Part shown: one piece after another, positions 38,730 to 50,800 of the stretch
Layout of the letters: the number at the start of each line of letters is the position of its first letter
Numbering within the stretch: the stretch's first letter is position 1
From: Gordius sp. MW1
Taxonomy: Eukaryota; Nematomorpha; Gordioida; Gordea; Gordiidae
NCBI GenBank assembly: GCA_964036665.1
Contig: OZ038530.1
Location: forward strand, 19,366,001-19,430,000
Reading direction: 5' to 3'
DNA: 64,000 nucleotides
Program-made: the position numbers and the translations under genes
The notes under the pieces: generated by a model
Seen by the model: only the letters and a program-made list of their open reading frames with translations
Databases searched by the model: none
Told to the model about the DNA's origin: nothing

Positions 38730-38735
38730 TTTATT
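38730..38735 (-). promoter_or_regulatory. Candidate polyadenylation signal of VPS18
   Basis: AATAAA on the minus strand about 120 nt past the VPS18 stop codon. Confidence 0.4.
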
Positions 38736-38852
38736 GTACGATATTGAGCTCGTATAGCAAATAACTAATAAATACAGCGTATAAAATACAATATAAAGCA
38801 TATACAAAACTAATGTTCTTTGCATTGCTGAAGTAATGGAGTTGAAGATTAG

Positions 38853-41800
38853 CTATAGCCAACTCTTAAATTCTTCTTCATACCGGTCTACAGCGATGAA
38901 AGGTTTATCTACACTACTATATAAAAAATACACAAATTCGTTAAAAAAAACATAATGTGAAATTTCGCGCTTATATAATTAGGTCGATCTTATTATTTTT
39001 ACATTTCTAAGATTTCTTCTGATGAAATTTTAAATTGTTTAAAAACACACAAGAAGAATCAAAATTCCATGTTTATCTCCATATTAATTAGCATCAACAG
39101 CTAAATATGATAAAAATGCAAGATTAAGTAATTGTGACCTTAATCATTATTAACTGTATCTTCACAATTCACGCTAAACCAATACGGCCACACAATTTAG
39201 ACCTCAAAAAATTTAAATTGTGCAATATTAAATATTAGCATACAGGAATTTTTAATTTGTATTTTTATGTGATAAATAAATTATAATTAAAATATAACGA
39301 ATTTACTAACTTTATCATTAATTCTCCACAATAAGGGCATTCGTTACCAACATTTGAATCGAAGAACGCCTGTATCAAATACAAATATATTGGTATACAC
39401 ATAAATCCATTGTTTTAATGCAAATTGGGTACACGCAAAATAACATAAACTCAATCGCATATTTTTAATGTAAAACTTTTAATACGTAAACTTTCCTTTT
39501 CAAATATATGTTTAAACTGATATGCAATTTGTAGCTCGCTCTTGGTTGTCCGTCCGTCCTGTCGTGTCCAACTTGTAATTTTTAATAAATGCCGTGGAAA
39601 CTTTAACCGGTGATTAATGGCTGTGGAAACTTATAATTTAAAAAACGATTTTTATTTGGCATAAAGACTAGACAATGACCGCTGGTTGGCTTTATTTGTT
39701 TAATTAACTTTAATTAAACAGTTGATTCATGAGGCGGTGAAATAAAATGCAAAAACTAATATATTTTGCCCAGAATTAGTTATATATCCCAATAAACAGC
39801 ATACTTTAAAATATAAAAGCACGAGAAAAACTATAGCCTAGTCTTAACCAAAAAGCTTGAGAAATTTTTAACATTCTACACTAAAATCATAGATAGCTGA
39901 AAAAGATTTTCGTCTCAAATTGTGATATTAATTTGAAAAAATTATTCACACAATTTTAAAGTGCCAATCTACAAACTGTTAGTAATTAATTTCGGACGTA
40001 TAACAGCATTTATAGCTAATCTATGCAAATAAACACCAATAATTTTAATTGAAATGTAATCAATTTATGCGATATTCACCAAAATAACCGCGCCTTTAAT
40101 ATCAAGCTAGTCCAATTCTAAATTGTAATAATGATTTAAAGATATATTATCATAAGTTAAAATTAAAATTTCCCAAATAAAATTTCATTATTTTTTACTC
40201 AAAGAACAGCATGTACTACTAATAAAATTTTATTTATTTGATATTGGATTTTTTTCCAAATTAGGCATGGGATTTACTTTGGCTTTGTGATAAGTCTCTT
40301 CCCCATTTTCTCCCTCTTTTTCCAGAGAACGAGCCGATGCCAATTTATAATCTTTGCGGGTATCCAGCAACAAATTATTCGTAGATTTAAGCAACCTTTC
40401 AGCTTCTACTAGCTTATTTTTCTCTGCTTCGGGCAATAAAGTTTTGACCTGTGGTATAAATTACTTAATTCATCTAATCGTGAAAAATATTATCTTTATA
40501 CTAGAAAAAAAGGTATTTGCTTTCAATAATAAATAAAAAATCGTGTTGTTACATAACCTGTAAAAAGATCTTTTAAATATAAGTAAAGTTAAAACATTTT
40601 CAACATGTATCGATGTCTAAAGAGTTGATGACAATTTGCCATCATGTAACGCATTTCCAATTTGTTATTATACAACACTTTTCATGTCTATTACGCATAC
40701 TGCTTTACTTAGGATTGCTAAAAGCTAAGCCAAAAAGTTCTAAGTTTATACGCGATCTGATTGAGGCGTGGCCAACAAGAGGCAGGTAGGGGCGGCTGCC
40801 CCCTCTAATTCCATAATGGCTAAATTTCAAAAAATATCATTTTGCCCTCCCTAAATTATAATTGCCCCCCTCTAATTCCAATCCTGGCTATGCGGTTTAA
40901 TTTAAGAAGAGTACTTTTTTATCAGGCAAAAGATCACATTTCCATACACGGATCAATGCCATCCGTTTAGTTATAGCGCGTTTTTATATTTTTTTAGTCG
41001 TGTATTTAATTGTATACCATTTAATAAAGTTATTAATATATTTAAAAATCTAACCGCTTCAGTGATAATTACATCCCAAGTAATAGGTGTAAAGCAGCAT
41101 TAAACTAAAAATAAAACCAACTTTATTTACAGTGATATTTTAAAATATAAGCTCGTTGCATTATGTAATTACCAAAAAATTTCAGTGATATTTTAAAATA
41201 TAAGCGCGTTGCATTATGTAATTACCAAAAAATTTCCATATTTTTAACTACCTTTTGCAAAATGTTTGCAATTATATTGTGTAATAAAATGGATTATTAG
41301 TTGTTTACTTCTCTAAGCAAACAATCGAAATGGAAAAAATGTGAGCAGGGGAATAGATGGAAAGGTCGTTTCATTATCGAACTGCGACAGTAACTACAGA
41401 CGTCACTCGATTTGACAACGAGAAAGCTAGAATTTTGCAAAATTTAAAAAATATAAGTTTTTATTTAACCATAATTGACAAAAAATAATAAAAAATCGTA
41501 CCAGTAATCGTTTTAAATTGTAGGACGTTATTATTATGTAAATAATTAGTATTGAAATCTAATGTCAAATATATATTGATAATATTTATTACTTATATGA
41601 TGCAGCACCATACAATAAAACTGAACGTTTCATTAATTTTCGAATTAAAAGACTTATTTAAAACCTGTTGTTAGAGACAAAAAATTAAAAAATTCCTTAA
41701 ATAAAAAATTGATAAACCCTTTTTGAAACCCAAAGGCAATCTTTTTAATTTTAAATAATATATTCCGCCCTTATGTTATTTTATCGATCTAACTAACTTT

Positions 41801-44800
41801 AAGGCTTTAAGCCAAATCATCAATAATATTAACATTTTTTCCTCGAAGAGGGTTTCTTTCAATCCAAGAGCTTGTAATAATGTGGACTATACATCTTTAA
41901 CAATACAGCTAACATTAGTATTTTATCGATAACAACATTTCTTAAAGTTATAATTGATTAAAAAGATTTTCGACCCGTAATTATTTTCCATAGTTTAGAT
42001 TCATATTGGTCAGATTAGATTGAGGAGAATGAATGGCAATCAAAGAGTACAAAATTTAAATCGTAACAATGATTAAATTCTAAATATTAAAAAGCGGGAT
42101 CCCCGAGAACCAATCCTTGTTCTTTTAAGCCTAACATACGGAGTGAAAATTAAACTCAAAAGTTTAGACTTAAAAATCAAAATTAATAGTTAGGAAATAC
42201 AAAGGAATTTAAAATGAATTTTACTCGTTTCGATAATTGCTGATTTCGTCTCTCAATGAAGTAGCACTTTTAGTAGAATCTTCCATTTCTTCTTTCAAAG
42301 AAAATAAATGGGAATTGTAGTCCTGCAACGAGGTCATTATCGTTTCCTAATCGTTTTAATTTTATTTAAGATGATTCAAAAATAGAGTATATTATATAAA
42401 AAAAAAATAAAATATTTATAAAACTCTTAAAATTTAAATTTATCCCAAAATGGTTTTGAGGGTATTTAATAAAAATATAATATTAGAACAGGTCCGTGAT
42501 TTTAATAAACCAATACGAATGAGTTTCCAAATAAACTAAAAACCATGTACCTAGTTAATTTGTTACTTTTTACACAAGAAAAAAAAATGAGAAATAAGTT
42601 TTAGAAAGCCTATTCATTGTTTATTTAATTTATGAACAAATTAGGGTTAAAAAGCTTAATTAAGGAGTATTTTATGAGTCCCGATTACTTTAAAATGGTC
42701 GATGGTATCAAAATTTGGAAAGTATGGCAGTATATCTTCGATCTTTAACACCTCGCATTCCTTGCACAATTCTATGGCCGATTTGACGTCATTCTCGCTT
42801 CGCAAAAGGTGTTTGGCTAAGCCCAAAATTTTAATTGATTCCAAATATAAACCCGACTCAAAAATAAAAGTTTCATCCGAAATCAAAGATAATATACATT
42901 TTTAGTAGCCACAATTTAACTTTTACGAGATTTACTAAAAAGGGATCTATAAATTCCATTTTAAACTATATTTTGCATCCAAAAAAAGATCAAACTTTAG
43001 CAAATATTTCTTATATTCAAACAGGAACCATTATCGAGAAAGATGAAATTATATATGGGACCTTACCTATTAAAAGCCATAAACGTTTTTTCAGATTTTC
43101 GTCTTCTTGGCAGGCATTCGCAGTTTGCTTAGCCAACTGGACGTCAAACTGAGGGGGAAAATGTTAAAATTTCATGAAATAAAAAATTTCACTCATATGT
43201 GTAGGACACAAAACACATTGGAAATTTATGGGTGTGTATAAATTATCGCCCTTCCCAACATTACAATCTTAGTTGCGTTTAACAAAGCCTTTCATTTATT
43301 AAGATTACATTACGTGGAAAGGGCGATTGGACAAAGTTATGGAAACTAAGAAGACAAATCAGAACATGGCCCTTACCCGATCAAGATGGAAAAAACTTAT
43401 TAAAACAAACCCCACCACTGTGAAACCTAATACATGATAAAGAAGAAAAAGAGTTATAAACAGTTTTCTTAAATCGTTTAAGTGTAAAGTACCCAAAACA
43501 CATAATTATTAAAATTTATCTAAATCACCACCCTTTCTCTAATGTACAATCGGAGCTGGGTTAAACATTGCCGTTCATTTATTAGGATCACTTTAATATT
43601 GCCAAGTTGTGAAGGCAAATACACATGTTTTATGTATTTTAAACAGATATAATTTTACCCCTAACTCTATTAGTGTTCAAAATATCGAATAAATTTGCTT
43701 TATTAGAATTACTTTTAAGCACAACAAAACGGCTTGTTCGTGTTGTTCGGCAACGGTATATAAAAGGACCCCCGCTCGAAGATTGTTGTAGTCGAGGCAC
43801 AATCTCAAAGCGTAATTTAAATCATACTTCACCAGGGTCTTGTCCTAGGATTAAATTTATTTTAAAAAATAGTAATAATCAACGGCACAAGGCAAATATA
43901 ACAAGGTGTTTTAAAAATTGCCAACTGAAAAAATATAATGCCGTAGAAATCATTTTAAATATTAAACCTCGTGATCGTTTCGATACAAGGGTTACACTCT
44001 GATTCAAAACGACAAAGTCAAAACTAACGTGGCCTAATGCGCCATTTGGTATAAGGGGGGCTCAACCTTAGATTGCACTAACTCTTGGGCGTCTTCTAAG
44101 CAAAAATACCATACATGGGCGTAGATTGGAATTAGAGGGGGGAGGGCAATAATGATTTAAGGAGGGGAAAAATGATCATCTTTTGAAATTTTAGCCATAG
44201 TTTTAATAAATTTCAAAAAAAAATGGATTTAAAGGGGGCAGCCGCGCTTCCCTGCCCCCCTGGCTATGCCCACCATTATTTAAGCTTAACACGCCACATT
44301 ACAAAAAGAAGATCATAATAGACGAATGCATTAAAACGGTTCCTAAGTAAAAAAGTGGCTTAATCAGAGCATTCAAGCATAAATAATTGTGTACTTGGCC
44401 TTGCATTTGCAGGTATTTCACCAATTGATCGGGTTGGTGTTGACAATACAGACCCAGCAAGAAATTATGTACGGCCACGTTAGAAATACCCTCGATTTGC
44501 GTGCAATATTCCAAGTAACGAATGGCTTGATCGGGCTCGACCCCCGCTAGCTTAACCAGGGTCGGAATTAGGCCGGATGGGTCTAGGCTTGGGCCCCGGC
44601 TACTTTGAGTTAGCCAAGAATCCACTAAAGCCCGGGGGATGTGATCAGCCAAAAGTAAAGAAAATTTGTAGTATAGTTCCGTGTCACGCTTTGAAAGGAA
44701 ATTAAATATATTAAACATGCACAACTGTTATATAAACTTTTACACTTTCCTCGGTGTATTTTGTGGTTAGAAGTATGGTTTTACTCTACAATATCGCGAC

Positions 44801-47800
44801 ATACACATGCTAAAATGTTAAAACGAATTTGTAGAATGTTACAAACTTTCATTAAATGGCTAGCATAACTCGCACAATTTCAAGAATTCATTGATTTTTT
44901 TGTGGTTTTGATTTATAATTTACTCCACAATATCGCGACATACAATTGCCAAAGTGTAAAAATAATTTAAGACTTTATTGAATGCCTAAAGTAACTTACC
45001 AATTTAAAAATATTACACGTTCGTTAAATGCCTTTTTGATGACTATAAAAAGAAAAGAATTTTTTATAGAACCTCCTTAGCTTCTCATATAAAAGCTGTT
45101 CTGAAAACTTGTAATAAAGTCCCTATAGTTAATGTTAAATGAATGAGCTTTTTACATAAAACTGCTTACAACATGTCACAAATTAAGGTCAACTAACTTG
45201 TTTGCTCAAGATTTGCAAGGCTGTAGTGAAGTCTTCCTTTTGAATGTAGTACTGTATAAGTTTGTCATAATCTATCGGTAACAAAAGATTAATATAAACA
45301 AATTTGATTAAAATATAATTTATAAATGAGATACCTTTGCTGTGGTGAGCAAAAAATAGGTAGGCATCGTCGTTCATGTGACTGGAGATCAGTTTAGATA
45401 TTATGTTTTGATTGAGGTAAAGACTTTCCTAAATGGAATGTAAATATGGTAAAATTTCGTCATAAACCGACGCCAATAACTGTATTAGAGTAAAATTTGT
45501 TCAATTATAGGGTTTGATTAATATCCAATTAAAGTTGTCATTTATAGTAAAAGACTAATAGTTTGACGGCATTCAATATATAAAAACACAGCAGCGCATT
45601 AGTCAAAACATCATTAAACTCTCTGACACAAGACAAAATAAATAAAATGCATTTTTTAATTAAAAATGGAACTTAAGCTAGATTTAAACCCAAATAAATG
45701 CAAAAAATACAAGTATACAATGTACTATGCAGCTAAAATAAAACTATATTAAACGAACCCGACCCACGTTAAATCTTATTAATAAGCAAAATGTCTCATA
45801 TCCTTCCAAAAATTAGACTTGTTAGCAATTATAATTTTGAGTAAATGTTAAAATAATTTTCTAAAATTGCCAATCATATAAAATAGGTAGTTAAAGTGCA
45901 AGGAAAAATAAGGTTTATAATTAAAAATCATCTTCTAGTAAAATTTCAGGCCCGAGGATTTTCGTTTTGAAAAAGTAGTAGGTAACAAACAACTTGTATT
46001 TTGGGAAGCTCCAGAAATTTCTTGAATTCTTGCAGCATTTTGACATAAATTTCGTGATTCTTTTTGATTTTAGCCATGCGCGTAAGGTATAATTCCGTAA
46101 TCCACACCACTAACAACGTTATTTGCGTTTTTTCCTACGTCAATTTTAATTTTAAAAATGTAAATCACTTATTTAAATCGATAATTTATATTCAGCAATC
46201 ATGTATTATAATATTAATATATTTTTTAACAAAGAAATTGAGGGTTTTGAAAGATTTTACGCTCTTAAAATTGCAGCTTCGTCTTAGGTTTATGCCAAAG
46301 TAAGCTCTGTAAAAAGCCTAGGAAAAAACGAAAAAAAGACAACACGCTACGGGTGAAAATACAATTTAAGGCGTGTTTTCTTTTTTAAGTAACCTTTATT
46401 TTGTCTAAAAAAATGAAAGACGAATTAAAGCAGTTTTCTCTTATACAATAGCAGGATAAAAATAAGGCTCATGTATTCATTGCATTAGTCTAGGCTATGT
46501 AAAAATAAAGGAAAGGCGAACTGTTCATGCACGTCAATCCCAAAATGATTACGACCTCCTCTCAAACTTTAAATGGATAAGAAACTTGCGTCGCTCGATT
46601 GGACGCGGATGGCGATTGTAAATGCCAAATGTGCCATTTGTGGTAAGCAAAACTGGCGATGTGGGAAAAACCACAGGCCACTAAGCGCCCGCTATGTAAT
46701 TTTTTTTTATAAAATATCTACCCACATCCAGGATGACTATAAATTCTAACTAAAAATCCCCCCTCCTATAACCAATATTAAAATTAAGATAAAACAAGTA
46801 GCTTTATTTAACAAATTGGTTATATTTCATTAATTTTTAAGTGGAAAATATGAATGGCAGACTGCAGAAAAAGTCTTTTTTTCAACCTAAACGGGTCGGG
46901 GTGGATTTAACCCGTGCGGGAATTCGCGAGGTCTTAGGCCATTAATAATACATAATGCCAAAAAGTGCTAGTCAGAAAGGCATATGTGAGAGCAATGTGT
47001 TTAATAAATAACATTAATCCCCCAAAGATTTAAAGTATAAATTAACATCGTCCAAAATAAGGCACACAATAATAGGCAACCCTTTTATAAGACGCTTAAA
47101 ACCCCCCGGTAATAATTTAAAACTACCTGTGATGACAATTTGTGTTCCAAGATCTCGGTTAAATAATGCGTTAATGCGCTCGATACTTTAATATCGTGTG
47201 TCAAGTGCTGACGTTTATTGTTCTTCTTTCCATTGCTCCCATTTTGCGTATCGATCGAAGCTGTAGTAGAAATTTAACAAAAAATATAATTTTTATATTA
47301 AAATAGATAAGTTATTAAAATAACTCGGGCCTTCGGCCCTCGTGGGAAGGGGGAGAAGGGAAGGGAAGGGGGGACGACTCATCTGTACTTCGTATAAATG
47401 TATCATACTTGCTATGCAATTTATGGGCGAGAAAAGTGGGAAGGGGCGAGAATGCCTATAGGGGGGTATTAAATGCCTAATGATTAATTAATTATTCATA
47501 CATATTTTCCATTATAGGCAAAATGTAATATAGGCAAAATGTAAAATAGGCAAGGGTTAGATTTAGTGTTTGCTTCTAGTTGCGTATTACATTAGTTTTT
47601 ATGGCCTTTAGTGATTATGGGTCTAACAAACATTATATTATAAAACAACACAATGTTAAGAATTTGCAGAATTGTTGGGAGAAATTTTTTGTTGAATTTG
47701 AACAATTTTTAATTAAAAAAATCAAAAATTTGGCCAATGGTCACTTTTTCTCTATTGGTCAGTACCAACAGATACTCTATAAGTCAATGATAGCCAAAAA

Positions 47801-50800
47801 AACGGAAAAAAAATTTTGATGCTCACTTTGGCCAATGGTCATTTTTTTCCATTGGTCAGCAGCCAGCACACGGTAAAAGTGGATATATATTCATAAGAGT
47901 AAAAAAACGAAAAAAAAATTTTCAAATCACATTTTGGCCAATGGTCATTTTTTCCATTGGTCAGCAGCCAGGACACGGTAAAAGTGGATATAAATTCATA
48001 ATAGTCAAAAAAAACGAGAAAAAAGTTTTCGAATCACATTTTGGCCAATGGTCATTTTATTCCATTGGTCAGCAGCCAGCGGACGGCCAAAAAGTGATAA
48101 TAGCAATGGTAGGAACAGGAACAATCATAATAGTCAAAAAAAAACGAAAAAAATATTTTCGATTCACATTTTGGCCAATGGTCATTTTTTCCATCGGTCA
48201 GGAGCCAGCGGACGGCCAAAAAGTCATAATAGCAATGGTAGTAACAGGAACAATCATAATAGTCAAAAAAAACGAAAAAATAAACTCGGATTCACATTTT
48301 GGCCAATGGTCATTTTTTTCAGTGGTCAGCAGCCAACGGACGGCCAAAAAGTCTTATTATCAATGATAGTAACAAGAACAATCATAAGAGTCAAAAAAAC
48401 CCGGGATTCTAACCCAAAAACTAGTTAAATTGCATAGCAATTAAAAGTAAACAACTTTTATTTATGTTTATTATATAACATTGGTCAGCAGCCAGCGGAC
48501 GGCCAAAAAGTCATAATAGCAATGGTAGAAACAGGAACAATCATAATAGTCAAAAAAAACGAAAAAAATAATTTCGATTCACATTTTGGCCAATGGTCAT
48601 TTTTTTCATTGGTCAGCAGCCAGCGGACGGCCAAAAATTCTTATTATCAATGATAGTAACATGAACAATCATAAGAGTCAAAAAAACTCCGGGATTCTAA
48701 CCCCAAAACTAGTTAAATTGCATAGCAATTAAAAAGTAAACAACTTTTATTTATGTTTATTATATAACTAGTTAAATTGCATAGCATTAAAAGTAAACAA
48801 CTTTTATCTATGTTTATTATATAATAGATAATTTAACAAATCTTATATATAACACACCGAGGGAGATAGAGATGAGGGGTGGGGCACCCCTTATGCATTA
48901 ATTTAAAAAATAACACAGCGAGGGAGATAGAGATGAGGGGTGGGGCACCTCTTTCTCATGCATTAATTTAAAAAATCGATAACCTAATATACCCAATGCA
49001 AATAGATAGGGAGGGTAACGGACAACGGACGGACAACCAAAAAACGAGCCCATAAATTGCATAGCAATTAATTATATACTGACGAACTATTTAAAGCAAG
49101 TAATTAACATCGATTCGCCTACAATTTCAAACTCAACCAACATGTGTTTTAAGGCGAAATTTTATTTGATCCGCACTTGTATTGACTAAAAATGACAAAT
49201 TGCTTTAAAATGTCCCAGAGTATTATTAAATTTTAATGAATTAACATGGGCGTAGCCAGAATTTATATTAAATAGGGGCAATAATGATTTAGAGAAAGGC
49301 AATATTATAACTTTTTGAAATTTTAGCCATAATTATATAAATTAAGTTAGAGGGGGGCAGTCGTCCCTCCCTGCAATTTCCTGGCTACGCCAATCATGCC
49401 TACACAAAATACAATAAACAATATATAGATTAATAGATCGTTAGTGTATAGATATCAACGATCTTCACATAAAAATTCCTTAGGTTAAAACTAGCAAATA
49501 ACACCTTTAGACACAGACAGCTAATAGTAAACTGGGTAAATAAAATGCAATTTAAACCAAAGAAGTTACGCAAATTTCTAGGTAAAATCCCAAATTAAAA
49601 TATGTTCTTCTTTGAATATTTTAATTAACAATGTTTTTGCACCGGTTAAACTTATTAAAAATAATTTAATTATCAGAAAATAATGGTAATAAAAGCATAG
49701 ACTAGGATTACAATAGACTGGCGAAGAGCTGATAATATCAAGTAAGACTGCAGGTCTTCTTATTTGAGGCACATATTAACAAACAAAACTTACGTATAGA
49801 AAAAGAATCCTTTAATGTTCTCATTATGCTTTATTCCATAACTTTAGCCATTTTTCACTGCACAAGTGCGCATATTTAAAAAAAACAACCACCAAAAATG
49901 GCGGACTAATTTCCCAAATAAATTTAATGTAAAAAATTAACTTCCTTCATTCCATTGTATCATGAGAGTCTAGGGGGAAAAAACGATGAGAGTATTACTG
50001 ATACCCGTTTAGAAGCGGCTGAGTTTTGTTTGGTCGACCTTTAGTTTTAGTCGACTAAACATAACGACCAAAAATTTGACCAAACAATCTTTGGTCTATT
50101 AATCAAGAAAAACAGACCAAAAAACCTTTTATCTATTAGGGCTTGTCTTAATATCGGATTCAAATTCAAATCGCGCGAAATTATCTTTGACTAAATATCC
50201 GATTCAATTTCATGGGTCGAACTCGGTTGTAATTATTAATATTTTGTTTATTAATAGTTAAAATGTTTTTTTTGTTTATTTCAACTTTTGAGATTAAATT
50301 TCAACTTTGCTGATACTTAAAATTATAAAAACATATAACACTTGACCTTGAGCTTAGGAAAAATTTTGCATCTTACAAATTCGCTGTTATGTTATGCGTC
50401 TCAAATATAAATCTGCTCTGAGTTCGAAGTTAAGACCCGGCTATGTTATAACCCGTACGACGATTTTTGCTGCGCAGCAAAAATCCGTTATCAAGACAAG
50501 CCCTTAATGTTTACTCGACTAAAACCAAAGGTGGACCACACAAAACCGAGCCGTTTTTACAACACTCATACCGATGCGTTTGAAAGTTCTTTCCTCACAA
50601 GCAAATTTTAGGGCTACTTCTTGCAGGGGTGCCTCCGAGGCGGCAAAGCATTTAGCAGCCCTTTCGAAATCTCCCAAAGCAAACGAATGCTCGGCCTCGG
50701 CTATCCTAACCTTGTCTAAGCTAACTATATCATCCTGACAAGAAAACACACACAAGATAAAATTTTAGATAAATTAAAATATTTTTTGACATAGTGTGGA

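Noticed and set aside
40230..40436. 68-codon minus-strand frame as a stand-alone gene
   Set aside because: It is VPS18 exon 40278-40448 read past its splice donor (GTAAAT); the downstream exons at 39311 and 38853 complete the second zinc-finger half.
43673..44002. 109-codon plus-strand frame
   Set aside because: It is antisense to the confirmed VPS18 exon at 43713-43844, which explains its unusual composition.
46560..46700. GC-richer patch in a VPS18 intron with a possible plus-strand start and GTAAGC donor
   Set aside because: No partner exon, no recognisable domain, and the words GGCACATTTGGCATTT look like a short inverted repeat, so I did not call a gene.
47941..48428. Two overlapping frames of 141 and 126 codons with repeated peptide motifs
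   Set aside because: They run through a minisatellite whose unit lengths keep frames open by chance; different units are read in different frames and there is no start, splice or family support.
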